Part shown: in pieces, positions 53,681 through 62,796 of the stretch | How the letters are laid out: each line of letters begins with the position of its first letter | Numbering within the stretch: the stretch's first letter is position 1 | NCBI GenBank assembly: GCA_045617845.1 | Contig: JAZLJL010000070.1 | Location: forward strand, 72,846-136,845 | DNA length: 64,000 nucleotides | Reading direction: 5' to 3' | From: UBA1181 sp045617845 | Lineage (GTDB): Bacteria > Bacteroidota > Bacteroidia > Bacteroidales > Paludibacteraceae | Notes under the pieces: model-generated | Databases searched by the model: none | What the model saw: the letters and a program-made list of their open reading frames with translations, nothing else | What the model was told of the DNA's origin: nothing | Translations under genes and position numbers: made by a program

Positions 53681-53972
53681 GCAAAAAATATGATAATATA
53701 GTTGGATTTTGGGAATTATGTGTTCGTGATTTTGTGCCAATCTAAAAAGTTGGTATGAGTTATTATGTTATTTCACTAGTGTCCATTAAAAAATAGCGGA
53801 TGGTTATATTTTAAAAATATTAAATCAAATTGGTCCGTCAAGACCACTTTAACCTTTGATATTTGTTTTTGTGCATATCCAGTCTTGTATAAAATGACTA
53901 TTAAGCTCCAATTTTAAATCGTTGCATATAAAATCTCTTGCAATTAATTATAATTCAGTTAATTGACTATGC

Positions 53973-54012
53973 AACAAACGGGCGATAACACATCTGTTAC
54001 CGCCCGTTTGTT
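53973..54012 (-). terminator. Long hairpin terminator after the Ig-like repeat protein gene
   Basis: AACAAACGGGCG-A-TAACA (53973-53990), CATC loop, TGTTA-C-CGCCCGTTTGTT (53995-54012). It lies 18 nt past the minus-strand stop codon; the T-run is better on the plus strand, so it may work both ways. Confidence 0.75.
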
Positions 54013-54030
54013 TTTATATTTTCCCACTCT

Positions 54031-57000
54031 TTACTTCCCACTCCGTATCAGTGTGAAGTGTCCTTTGAAGACATGTTTGATTTCTGGTATGTTGATGATA
54101 TACCAATAGTCGGTGGATGGTAAGTCGTGGCCGTTGTAGGCACCGTCCCATCCGTCGTCTGTGGCTTCCCCTTCGAAAAGGAACTTACCCCAGCGGTCGA
54201 AGATCTTGTAACTGGATTGCTCAAAATTTTCTATGCCCTTGATTTTCCATGTCTCGCGGTCCGCAACGAAGTATTCGGGGATTTCGATGCCATAGGTCGG
54301 TACGGTGAAGGAGAGGGTGTCTATGCATCCTTCCGCATCTATCACCTCTACTAGGTAGGTGGTGCCCATGACTAAGTTTGTCAGCGTGTCGGAATCGCTC
54401 TCTTTCCCTCCGTAATGATAGGTCAACGGATTGGATGCCGCTTCCGCATTCACATAGTATGTGTTGTAATTTATCGCGTCGCAAGATAGGATGGTTGGTT
54501 TGGCGTGGACCTTCACCTCGGCGCTAGCTTCGTCTAGGCAGACCCCGTTCTCGACTATTACTTGGTATTCGGTTGTGCCTTGTGGTGTGACTATGATTTC
54601 TGTGCCTTGGTCGGAAAGTGTGTCGTCGTCCGCGGTTATCCAAGTGATCTTTGTGAACTTGTTCAATCCTCTTGCGTGTAATGTGGCGGATTCGCCTTCG
54701 CAAATATTGACGGAATCTAACTTGATGTCCTTGTTCGGGGTGTCTACCTCCACATGTAATATGTTGGATAGGGTGTCTGGACAAACATCCTCCCTGATCG
54801 CCAAACGGATGGTGATTGGCCTCGTGACGTTCGGTATGGTGAAGTCTGAGGTGATGGACTCCATCTCTTCCTGCTTCTCAAAGTTTCCGTTCCCCTCCCA
54901 TAGAATCTCGACCATAGGGGAGACGCCGCTCCTTATTCGCTCTTTCGTGACCATGGTGATGTCCACATTCTCGCCGCGGCAAACCACGCTATCTTCAGTG
55001 GCGATTTGCAAACCCACTTTCTTTGCCACGTCTATCGTCACAACCTCTGATTGGTTCGGACATTCGCCTCCTATTACGAATTGGTAGGTGCTCGTCTCAG
55101 TGGGAACGTCCGTCATTTGTAGTACTCCTCTCGTGAGTGTGTCCTTGCTGTTTTTTACCCAAACATAATCGTTGTTTGGCGTGCCTGCGGTCTTCGCTTC
55201 CAATGAGACGGAACCGCCTTCGCAGACGATGGACGGCGTCTCCTTGATGACGGGTTTTTCGTTAGGAGTGACGTCTATGGTCACGATGTCCGATTGGTTC
55301 GGGCAGGAACCGCCCCTGACGAATTGGAAGGAAGTCTCCTCGGTAGGGGTGACTGTTAGCGTCATTTCGCCCTTTCCCAGCGTGTCGGTTCCGTTTTTCA
55401 CCCAGCCGTAGAAGCCGTTCGGGTCCACGCTGGCGTCGGCTTCAAGCGTGACGCTGTTTCCTTCGCATATGGACGAAGGCGTCTCCTTGATGACAGGTTT
55501 TTCGTTAGGAGTGACGTCTATGGTCACGATGTCCGATTTGTTAGGACATTTCTCGCCTCTGACGAATTGGTAAGTGGACTTTCCAGTAGGCAGGTCGGTA
55601 AGAGTCAGTTCGCTACGGGCGAGCGTGTCGGTCCCATTTCGTAGCCAAGCGTAGGACCAGTTCGGGTAGACCAGAGCGTCTGTTACCAGTGTGATTGAAT
55701 TTCCTTCGCAGATGAGAGACGGTGCGTCTTGGATGATCGGTTTCTCGTTGGGAATCACTTTAACGACTTCGATATTAGATTTCCTTTTTTGGGAACCAGT
55801 CACGACGATGAATTGGTAACTAGCTGTTATTGTGGGCGAATACTTGAAACTTTCAATGTCTGTCGCGATGGTGTCTTTCCCATTCCTCAGCCATATGATT
55901 TGGCTGTTGGACGCAAGGAATGTAGAGGCGGTGAAGGTGACGGAACCACCTTCGCAAATGACGGTTGTGTCGGACGGAACCGGAGGCTCTTCCGATTCCA
56001 CTTCGATTGTCACGGTGTTCGATTTGTTTTGGCAGGAACCTTGCGTGATGATGAATTCGTAGGTGCTCGTTTCGGTAGGCGTGTCCGTAATGATCGTTTT
56101 CCCCCGAGCGATGGTGTCTGAGCCGTTTTTCACCCAAGCGTAAATGCTGCCTGGTTCGATGGGACTTGTGACCTCTAACATGACGGATGCGCCTTCGTTA
56201 ACGATTGAAGGCGCATTGATGACTGGCGTTTCGGTCGACACCACTTTAACCGTCGCTACCTGAGAGTTACTGATGCAAGGGATGCTGGAGATGAATTGGT
56301 ATGTGCTTGTTTCAGTAGGCGAGTCGACAAGTTTCGTTTCGCCGATGGCAATTGTGTCGGTTCCGTTCTTCAACCAAGCATATTGGTTGCTTTCGTCCGT
56401 TGCCAAATCGGCCTCGATTTCGACGGTGGAGCCTAGACATATGGTTTCTGGGAAATCTTTGAGGATTGTTTCTTTCGCTGTTATGACATCGATTGTGACG
56501 ATTTCAGAACCGCTAGGGCAAGGGTTTTCTAAGTCAATGACCTGGTATGAGCTCTTTTTAGTTGGGGAGACAACGAGTGTCTGCTCTTCCTTCGATAAGG
56601 TGTCTGTGCCATCCTTCAACCAAGCGAACTTAGTTGTGCTGATGTCATACATAGGCTCTAGGGTAACAGACTCACCTTCGCATATGACCGAAGGCACGTC
56701 TGCGAGGCGCATCTCCCACCCATAAAGGTTCTCGATGGTTACGGGTTCCGATTTGGCGGGACAAATGCCTCCTGTGGCGATGAATTGGTAGGTGGTGGTT
56801 TTGTCAATCGAATCAGAGAAGGTTAATCCACTGCTGTCGATGGTGTCGGTTGAATTCTTTACCCAAATGAAGTCACCGGTGTTTCCCTCACCTATTCTAG
56901 CCTCGATGGTGAAAGGTGTTTCTGCGCATACGCTTCCCGGAGCGTCGATGGTCGGTCGTTCCATATGGGTGACGTTGACGGTCGCTGGGACGTTCATGCT

Positions 57001-58536
57001 TGTACAATTGCCTCCAGTGGCGATGAATTCATATGTGGTTTCCTCTGTGGGGTAATCGGTCATGGTCATTGAGTTTGATAATGTGTCCTTGCGATTCTTC
57101 ACCCAGGCGTATAATCTGTTCGCCGTAAAGTCGACGGCCTCCAACGTGATGGAGTCACCTTCACAGATGGTGGAAGGGTACTCCTTGATTATCGGAACTG
57201 TGTTGTCAGCCATATGCACTGTCACTTGGCTCGAAGAGGTGGGACAAGCATCCCCTTTTACCTTGAATTCATAGGTGGTGACGTCGTCGTTTGGCGTGTC
57301 CGTAAGGGTAAGATTGTTTTTGGAAATCTCATTTCCATTTTTGTACCAGGCGTATTCCGTGAATTCATTCGTCTCCATTTCAGCCTCTAGATGGACTTCG
57401 TCTCCGTGACAAATGGCTGTTGGCTCCATTTTTATCACGCTCTTGTTCCTTCGCTCGACTTTGATGGGCACTATCTCCGAATAAGACCATTGACAGCGAT
57501 CGTCGACTCTCTCTTTGATTCGATAGTAGATATACGGACAGGAATCTGTGATTACTAAATTTTGTTCGAAATTGACACCGTCCATAGACTTTTCCCATAC
57601 GAGGTTGCTCCTCATCGTTGATGGTATATTTGATTTTGGGTTAAAACGAGGACCATTGCCCTCGCAAACGACCGGAGTGGCGGCTTCCAATGTCACTTTC
57701 AGGTCGAAGGTGACATTAAGATCGTATTCTGGTGAGGAAACGGAAGGACAAATAGGACCGTCCACGACCAATTGATATTTCGCCTTTTGGGTTGGTGTGT
57801 ACGTGAATTCGTTCGAGCCGGAGAATACCTCAACGCCGTCCACGAACCAGTGGTAAGCGTCTACTGTGCCTGAAGTGACATTCGCCTTGAAGGTGAATTC
57901 GTCATTGATGCAAAGGGAGGAAGGAATCTCCTCCATCGTGATTTCTATTGGGTCTTCGATTTTAATATTGATGGTTCGCTCTTCGGATGTGCATACATCG
58001 TGCTTCGCAAAAATCTTAAAAGTGTAATCCTTGTCAATCTCCGCTATCCCGTATACTGCAGATATGGAGGGAATTTCATTCCATTCATACATGGTCGCTA
58101 TGCCTTCGATGCATGGACATTTGATGTCAAATGAGGATCCTTTACACACGACGGTGTCATAGGACGGTGCGAGCACAGGCTTGGGTACTACATTGAGTTG
58201 GAAGATGATGGAGTCGGAGACGCAATCTCCGTTGCTCGCCAAAAAAAGATAAAAGGTAGTGTCACTTGGAGTGCCGAGTGTGAGTGTGTTGCCATTCTCA
58301 CCTGCTATTTCTGTCCAATTGTTTCCGACGCGGTTTTTGGAATACCATTTCATCTCATCAACGGGCACATTGTTCGTTTGTTCTACTTCTATTGTGTAAT
58401 CGGTAAAGCCATCTTGGCAAAGTGTGTATTCGTTAAGAGAGGTGGCGAAATTTGGAGCCGCACAGTCATTGGAATCTGAAAAGACGGATTGTACTGAAAT
58501 ATAGATAAATAAAATAACGTGTAATAATCGTTTCAT
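54031..58536 (-). CDS. Large secreted Ig-like repeat protein with a gliding-motility-type (type IX) C-terminal domain
   Basis: 1501 residues, signal peptide to about residue 20. About 16-17 tandem modules of roughly 80 residues follow, most with CEG(N/G/D)S(V/I)TLEA, YAW(V/L)KNGTDT, T(P/D)TETSTYQF and a C-terminal VTIDV strand. Each typical module has one Cys at each end, a likely disulfide. Modules 12-14 are nearly identical. The last 85 residues (IPEYFVADRETWKIKGIENF, YKIFDRWGKFLFEGE, DGWDGAYNGHDLPSTDYWY) are the CHU_C/type B domain that directs export through type IX secretion and surface attachment. Probably a long adhesin-like surface fibre. Single-gene unit with promoter and terminator. 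Confidence 0.88.
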   Translation of the reverse strand: MKRLLHVILFIYISVQSVFSDSNDCAAPNFATSLNEYTLCQDGFTDYTIEVEQTNNVPVDEMKWYSKNRVGNNWTEIAGENGNTLTLGTPSDTTFYLFLASNGDCVSDSIIFQLNVVPKPVLAPSYDTVVCKGSSFDIKCPCIEGIATMYEWNEIPSISAVYGIAEIDKDYTFKIFAKHDVCTSEERTINIKIEDPIEITMEEIPSSLCINDEFTFKANVTSGTVDAYHWFVDGVEVFSGSNEFTYTPTQKAKYQLVVDGPICPSVSSPEYDLNVTFDLKVTLEAATPVVCEGNGPRFNPKSNIPSTMRSNLVWEKSMDGVNFEQNLVITDSCPYIYYRIKERVDDRCQWSYSEIVPIKVERRNKSVIKMEPTAICHGDEVHLEAEMETNEFTEYAWYKNGNEISKNNLTLTDTPNDDVTTYEFKVKGDACPTSSSQVTVHMADNTVPIIKEYPSTICEGDSITLEAVDFTANRLYAWVKNRKDTLSNSMTMTDYPTEETTYEFIATGGNCTSMNVPATVNVTHMERPTIDAPGSVCAETPFTIEARIGEGNTGDFIWVKNSTDTIDSSGLTFSDSIDKTTTYQFIATGGICPAKSEPVTIENLYGWEMRLADVPSVICEGESVTLEPMYDISTTKFAWLKDGTDTLSKEEQTLVVSPTKKSSYQVIDLENPCPSGSEIVTIDVITAKETILKDFPETICLGSTVEIEADLATDESNQYAWLKNGTDTIAIGETKLVDSPTETSTYQFISSIPCISNSQVATVKVVSTETPVINAPSIVNEGASVMLEVTSPIEPGSIYAWVKNGSDTIARGKTIITDTPTETSTYEFIITQGSCQNKSNTVTIEVESEEPPVPSDTTVICEGGSVTFTASTFLASNSQIIWLRNGKDTIATDIESFKYSPTITASYQFIVVTGSQKRKSNIEVVKVIPNEKPIIQDAPSLICEGNSITLVTDALVYPNWSYAWLRNGTDTLARSELTLTDLPTGKSTYQFVRGEKCPNKSDIVTIDVTPNEKPVIKETPSSICEGNSVTLEADASVDPNGFYGWVKNGTDTLGKGEMTLTVTPTEETSFQFVRGGSCPNQSDIVTIDVTPNEKPVIKETPSIVCEGGSVSLEAKTAGTPNNDYVWVKNSKDTLTRGVLQMTDVPTETSTYQFVIGGECPNQSEVVTIDVAKKVGLQIATEDSVVCRGENVDITMVTKERIRSGVSPMVEILWEGNGNFEKQEEMESITSDFTIPNVTRPITIRLAIREDVCPDTLSNILHVEVDTPNKDIKLDSVNICEGESATLHARGLNKFTKITWITADDDTLSDQGTEIIVTPQGTTEYQVIVENGVCLDEASAEVKVHAKPTILSCDAINYNTYYVNAEAASNPLTYHYGGKESDSDTLTNLVMGTTYLVEVIDAEGCIDTLSFTVPTYGIEIPEYFVADRETWKIKGIENFEQSSYKIFDRWGKFLFEGEATDDGWDGAYNGHDLPSTDYWYIINIPEIKHVFKGHFTLIRSGK
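55235..55295. repeat. 61-bp direct repeat inside the Ig-like gene, copy A
   Basis: Matches 55478-55538 with one mismatch at an offset of 243 bp (81 codons, one module). In-frame repeats of this kind favour gain or loss of modules by recombination. Confidence 0.85.
55478..55538. repeat. 61-bp direct repeat inside the Ig-like gene, copy B
   Basis: Partner of 55235-55295; see that entry. Confidence 0.85.
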
Positions 58537-58564
58537 AAACCCTATTTTTTTTAAAATGTGTCAA

Positions 58565-58594
58565 CAAATATAGTAATATCTCAATTGAATACAA
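58565..58594 (-). promoter_or_regulatory. Promoter of the Ig-like repeat protein gene
   Basis: On the minus strand TTG (58594-58592), 19 nt, TATATTTG (58572-58565). Leader of about 23 nt. Confidence 0.65.
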
Positions 58595-58734
58595 TAAAGT
58601 TTAGTGAGCTTGTTTATTCGTCTTTAATAAAATTTTATTAACCTTCTATAGTGAACAAATTCCAAGATCTTTGATGTTTTTTTTATTAACAGATATGATT
58701 TGTTAGTGTTGTTATGACTTTTTGCTCTGTTCTA

Positions 58735-58765
58735 TTGTATTATTCTTTCATAATGCTTAATTTTG
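58735..58765 (+). promoter_or_regulatory. Promoter of the stand-alone structured RNA
   Basis: TTG (58735-58737), 20 nt, TAATTTTG (58758-58765) followed by TA. Start expected near 58771. Confidence 0.7.
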
Positions 58766-58770
58766 TAGGC

Positions 58771-59025
58771 GTTTTGAAAGATATTGTCAAAAAATCGTTT
58801 GGTATGAAAGCTTTTAGTTATATAAATCGCGGTTGGGAGGACGTGCAATTGATCTTCTTCATGTTTCCACAGATAGCCGGACTCCTTTCGGGTGTTCGGA
58901 ACCATTCGTTCGTTTGCCAACCTGTTTGCCATAATGCTACCTCTAAAAGTTTACAATTACCTTTCTTGTAAATAATCATAACCCATCCGCATCCCTTCCT
59001 AAGGATTGCGGGTGGGTTTTCTTCT
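58771..59025 (+). ncRNA. ssrS: Candidate 6S-like regulatory RNA
   Basis: A plus-strand unit with its own promoter and terminator but no convincing protein. Folding by eye: closing stem AAGCTTTTAG (58808-58817) with CTAAAAGTTT (58943-58952); a large internal bubble; stem GGTTGG (58831-58836) with CCAACC (58917-58922); an imperfect long arm; and an apical hairpin CCGGAC-T-CC (58877-58885) with GG-T-GTTCGG (58891-58899). A closed rod with a central bubble is the 6S RNA shape, which mimics an open promoter and binds RNA polymerase. From memory, a Bacteroidales-specific conserved RNA motif has been assigned to 6S; I cannot verify identity here. Short open frames on both strands across this region look like by-products of the conserved RNA. 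Confidence 0.6.
58980..59025 (+). terminator. Terminator of the structured RNA
   Basis: AACCCATCCGCATCC (58980-58994) pairs with GGATTGCGGGTGGGTT (59003-59018) with one G:T pair and one bulged T, then a T-rich tail TTCTTCTTCC. Confidence 0.85.
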
Positions 59026-59108
59026 TCCTTTCCCTATGTCAAGAGTAGGGAAGGGCTCTGTCGTATTGTCCAAATCAATAAAAATATTCATATAAAACAA
59101 TTGTAATT

Positions 59109-60992
59109 ATGTGTGGAATAGTAGGTTACATAGGAACACGCAACGCCTATCCGATTTTGATGGATGGCTTGCACCGTTTGGAATACCGCGGCTACGATAG
59201 TGCGGGCTGCGCTTTGATTAACGAGGACAAAAAGGGAAAACCTATTCGTCTTGCTATCTATAAGGCGAAGGGAAAGGTCTCTGATTTGGAGGCGGTGGCC
59301 GACAAGCAGGATGTGTCGGGTACGTTAGGTATCGCCCACACCCGATGGGCGACGCACGGCGTCCCAAGCGAGCAGAACGCCCATCCGCATGTCTCCCAAA
59401 GCGGAAACCTCACGTTGGTGCACAACGGTATCATCGAGAATTACGTGGCGCTCCGTTCCCAACTCGAAGCGAAGGAATTCACCTTTAAGAGCCAGACAGA
59501 CACCGAGGTGCTTGTCCAACTGATTGAGTATACGATGAATGTCAGCGGCGAAGACCTCGCCACGAGTGTGCGCAACGCTTTGTCCAAGGTGATCGGCGCC
59601 TATGCGATTTGTGTGATCGACCGCCGTCATCCGGAACAGTTGGTGGCTGCCCGCAAGAGCAGTCCGATGGTGGTGGGCGTCGTGCCGGATAATAGCGAGT
59701 TTTTCATCGCTAGCGACGCTAGTCCGATTGCGCAATACACGAAGCAGATGGTCTATCTCAACGACGAGGAGATGGTCGTCTGCGAGCGCGGCAAGGAGCT
59801 TCTTGTCTGCAAACTGAACGGAGAACAGACGGGCATGGAGGTGAAAGAGGTGGATTTGGACCTCTCCATGCTGGACAAAGGCGGCTTCCCTCATTTTATG
59901 TTGAAGGAGATTTTTGACCAACCTGCCGTTCTGCGCGATTGCATGTGCGGACGTGTCATCAACAACCCTTATAGTGAGGATGGACACCTCTCTGTGGTTC
60001 TCAGCGCCGTGACGGAGCACCGCCGCGAACTGTTGCGCGCCCGTAGGATTGTCATCGTCAGCTGCGGCACCTCTTGGCACGCCGGACTCATCGGCAAACA
60101 ACTGATTGAGCATTTTTGCCGTATTCCGGTCGAAGTGGCTTACGCGAGCGAGTTCCGCTACAGCGACCCTGTCATTGAGCACGACGATGTGATCATCGCC
60201 ATCAGCCAGAGCGGCGAGACGGCTGATACGCTTGCGGCCATCGATTTGGCTCGTTCGCAAGGTGCGTTGGTCTTCGGTATCGTCAATGCGGTGGGGAGCA
60301 GCATCGCACGTAACTCTGACACGGGTGTCTATATCCATGTGGGTCCGGAAATTGGTGTGGCTAGCACCAAGGCTTTCACGGGTCAGGTCACCGTCCTCAC
60401 GATGCTTGCGCTCTCGCTGGGTATGGCTAAGGGTACCGTGTCGCAGCAGGAGTACGAGGAGACTTTGGAGGAATTGGTGCGCATACCTGACAAGATTGAG
60501 GTTATCCTGAAGCAAAACGAGAAGATCAAGAGCATGTCGAGCCGCTTCACCTTCGCCCATAACTTCCTCTATTTGGGACGTGGCTTCAATTATCCTGTGG
60601 CGCTCGAAGGCGCCCTCAAACTGAAGGAAATCTCCTACATCCATGCGGAGGGTTACCCTGCGGCGGAGATGAAACATGGTCCTATCGCTTTGGTGGATAG
60701 TGAGATGCCTGTTGTCTTCATCGCCACGCACCATCAGCTCTACGAAAAGATTATCAGCAATATGCAGGAGGTCATCTCCCGTAAGGGACATATCATCGCT
60801 GTGGTCACGGAGGGTGACGAGCAGGTGCGTAAGATGGTGGACGATGTGGTGGAGGTCCCTTCCACGTTGGCGTGCCTGGCGCCGCTTCTGAGCGTCATTC
60901 CGTTGCAGTTGCTTAGCTATCATGTGGCGGTGGCGAAGGGGCTGGATGTGGACCAACCAAGGAATCTGGCGAAATCGGTCACGGTGGAATAA
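59109..60992 (+). CDS. glmS: Glutamine--fructose-6-phosphate aminotransferase (isomerising)
   Basis: Makes glucosamine 6-phosphate for peptidoglycan and LPS. 627 residues. The start MCGIVGYIGTRNA exposes the N-terminal nucleophile Cys2; HTRWATHG and the QTDTEV segment belong to the glutaminase domain (about 1-245). Two SIS sugar-isomerase domains follow, with SCGTSWHAGLIGK, ISQSGETADTLAA, and the C-terminal DQPRNLAKSVTVE. Length is typical. Preceded by the structured RNA terminator; no glmS ribozyme is expected or seen. Confidence 0.98.
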   Translation: MCGIVGYIGTRNAYPILMDGLHRLEYRGYDSAGCALINEDKKGKPIRLAIYKAKGKVSDLEAVADKQDVSGTLGIAHTRWATHGVPSEQNAHPHVSQSGNLTLVHNGIIENYVALRSQLEAKEFTFKSQTDTEVLVQLIEYTMNVSGEDLATSVRNALSKVIGAYAICVIDRRHPEQLVAARKSSPMVVGVVPDNSEFFIASDASPIAQYTKQMVYLNDEEMVVCERGKELLVCKLNGEQTGMEVKEVDLDLSMLDKGGFPHFMLKEIFDQPAVLRDCMCGRVINNPYSEDGHLSVVLSAVTEHRRELLRARRIVIVSCGTSWHAGLIGKQLIEHFCRIPVEVAYASEFRYSDPVIEHDDVIIAISQSGETADTLAAIDLARSQGALVFGIVNAVGSSIARNSDTGVYIHVGPEIGVASTKAFTGQVTVLTMLALSLGMAKGTVSQQEYEETLEELVRIPDKIEVILKQNEKIKSMSSRFTFAHNFLYLGRGFNYPVALEGALKLKEISYIHAEGYPAAEMKHGPIALVDSEMPVVFIATHHQLYEKIISNMQEVISRKGHIIAVVTEGDEQVRKMVDDVVEVPSTLACLAPLLSVIPLQLLSYHVAVAKGLDVDQPRNLAKSVTVE

Positions 60993-61014
60993 AAATTAAA
61001 TCGTAAAATTTTAT

Positions 61015-61022
61015 TATCTTCG
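61015..61022 (+). promoter_or_regulatory. Candidate -7 element of prfC (TTCG variant)
   Basis: TATCTTCG followed by CG, 22 nt before the start codon; no -33 element recognised. Confidence 0.5.
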
Positions 61023-61043
61023 CGGTCAAATTGAAAATTGTTT

Positions 61044-62624
61044 ATGGGCTTAACAGAAGAGATTAAGCGAAGAAGGACCTTCGCCATTATCAGTCACCCG
61101 GATGCGGGAAAGACTACGTTGACAGAGAAGTTGTTGCTGTTCGGAGGTGCGATCCACATCGCCGGGGCGGTGAAATCCAATAAGATCAAGAAGACCGCCA
61201 CTTCCGACTGGATGGAGATTGAGAAGCAGCGTGGTATTTCCGTCGCCACTTCCGTCATGGCTTTCGACTACAACGGATTTAAGATCAACATTTTGGATAC
61301 GCCGGGTCACCAGGACTTCCAAGAGGATACCTTCCGTACATTGACGGCCGTGGACAGCGTAATCATCGTGGTTGACTGCGCGAAGGGTGTCGAGGCGCAG
61401 ACCCGTAAGCTGATGAACGTCTGCCGTATGCGCAACACGCCTGTCATCGTCTTCGTCAACAAAATGGACCGTAACGGTAACAATCCTTTCGACCTGATGG
61501 ACGAATTGGAGAAGGAGCTCAACATCCGTGTGCGTCCGCTCTCTTGGCCTATCAACCAAGGTGACAAGTTCAAAGGTGTTTATAACCTCTATGAACAAAA
61601 GCTGAATCTATATACACCGAGCAAACAGACTATTACGGAGGATATCGAATTCAAGGACATCAACAGCCCTGAGCTCGAAAGCCACATAGGCGAGGAGGAT
61701 GCCCGTCAGCTTCGTGAGGATGTGGACCTCATCAACGGGGTCTATTCGGACTTGGATGTGAACGAGTATCTGGCTGGTCAGGTGGCTCCTGTATTCTTCG
61801 GTAGCGCATTGAACAACTTCGGTGTGAAGGAGTTGCTCGACTGCTTCTGCAAAATCGCTCCGACGCCGCAGCCTACGCAGACGGTGGAGCGTTTGGTGAA
61901 GCCGGAAGAGGAGGCGTTCTCTGGTTTCGTCTTTAAGATCCATGCCAATATGGACCCGAACCACCGCAGTTGTATCGCTTTCGTGAAGATATGCTCCGGT
62001 AAGTTCGAACGTAACGTCAACTATAAGCATGTGCGTTTCGATAAGCTGATGAAGTTCTCGGCGCCTACCTGTTTCATGGCGCAGAAGAAGGAGACGGTCG
62101 ACGAGGCTTGGCCGGGCGATATCGTCGGCTTGCCTGATTCGGGCGGAACGTTCAAAATCGGTGATACGCTCACTTCCGGTGAGAACATCCATTTCAAGGG
62201 GTTGCCGAGCTTCTCACCTGAGATGTTCAAATATATCGAGAACGATGACCCTATGAAGGCGAAACAGCTGGCTAAGGGTATCGAGCAGTTGATGGACGAG
62301 GGTGTGGCGCAGGTCTTCACCAACCAGTTCAACGGTCGCAAGATCATCGGTACTGTGGGTCAGTTGCAGTTCGAGGTCATCCAATACCGTTTGCTACACG
62401 AGTACAACGCGAAGTGCCGTTGGGAGCCTATCAACCTCTACAAGGCTTGCTGGATCGAAAGCGATGACGCCGAGGCTTTGGATAACTTCAAGAAACGTAA
62501 GTACCAATACATGGCGAAGGACAAAGAGGATAGGGATGTATTCTTGGCTGATTCGGGCTATATCCTCCAGATGGCGCAGACCGATTTCCCTAAGATCAAA
62601 TTCCACTTCTCTTCGGAGTTCTAA
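61044..62624 (+). CDS. prfC: Peptide chain release factor 3
   Basis: Translational GTPase that recycles RF1/RF2 from the ribosome. 526 residues from ATG 61044 (MGLTEEIKRRRTFAIISHPD); a TTG 6 nt upstream is in frame but unlikely. G1 SHPDAGKTTLTE at 17-28, G3 DTPGHQDF, G4 NKMD are intact. The region KSNKIKKTATSDWMEIEKQRG and the FKINILDTPG sequence are specific to RF3 rather than EF-G. Followed by a strong terminator. Confidence 0.97.
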   Translation: MGLTEEIKRRRTFAIISHPDAGKTTLTEKLLLFGGAIHIAGAVKSNKIKKTATSDWMEIEKQRGISVATSVMAFDYNGFKINILDTPGHQDFQEDTFRTLTAVDSVIIVVDCAKGVEAQTRKLMNVCRMRNTPVIVFVNKMDRNGNNPFDLMDELEKELNIRVRPLSWPINQGDKFKGVYNLYEQKLNLYTPSKQTITEDIEFKDINSPELESHIGEEDARQLREDVDLINGVYSDLDVNEYLAGQVAPVFFGSALNNFGVKELLDCFCKIAPTPQPTQTVERLVKPEEEAFSGFVFKIHANMDPNHRSCIAFVKICSGKFERNVNYKHVRFDKLMKFSAPTCFMAQKKETVDEAWPGDIVGLPDSGGTFKIGDTLTSGENIHFKGLPSFSPEMFKYIENDDPMKAKQLAKGIEQLMDEGVAQVFTNQFNGRKIIGTVGQLQFEVIQYRLLHEYNAKCRWEPINLYKACWIESDDAEALDNFKKRKYQYMAKDKEDRDVFLADSGYILQMAQTDFPKIKFHFSSEF

Positions 62625-62652
62625 AAGGATTTTAGGAGATATATGGACTATG

Positions 62653-62685
62653 AGAGGGCGTATCAATACGATATGCCCTCTTTTT
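62653..62685 (+). terminator. Intrinsic terminator of prfC
   Basis: AGAGGGCGTATC (62653-62664) with GATATGCCCTCT (62670-62681), one G:T pair, 5-nt loop, then TTTT. Confidence 0.92.
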
Positions 62686-62796
62686 GTATCTGAAAATAAT
62701 CGAGAAAGAGAGCGTATCGCAACTTTGGGGTTCTGACACCCTCCCTTCTAAAAGAAATATCTTTGTTCTATGAATTTTGTGTATACAAGACACTCA

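Noticed and set aside
58714..58971. 85-codon plus-strand open frame (and a 66-codon minus-strand one) in the gap before glmS
   Set aside because: Its start lies upstream of the promoter predicted for the RNA, it has no recognisable protein features, and the sequence is better explained by the paired stems of a structured RNA.
59040..59108. glmS ribozyme upstream of glmS
   Set aside because: The gap is short and AT-rich without the ribozyme core; the ribozyme is a Firmicutes-type feature.
59325..60956. 543-codon minus-strand frame opposite glmS
   Set aside because: Antisense shadow; the translation is rich in His, Arg and Asp, and glmS is certain.
62758..62765. TATCTTTG on the plus strand after prfC
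   Set aside because: No plus-strand gene lies downstream within the window until the IS element; likely a chance match.
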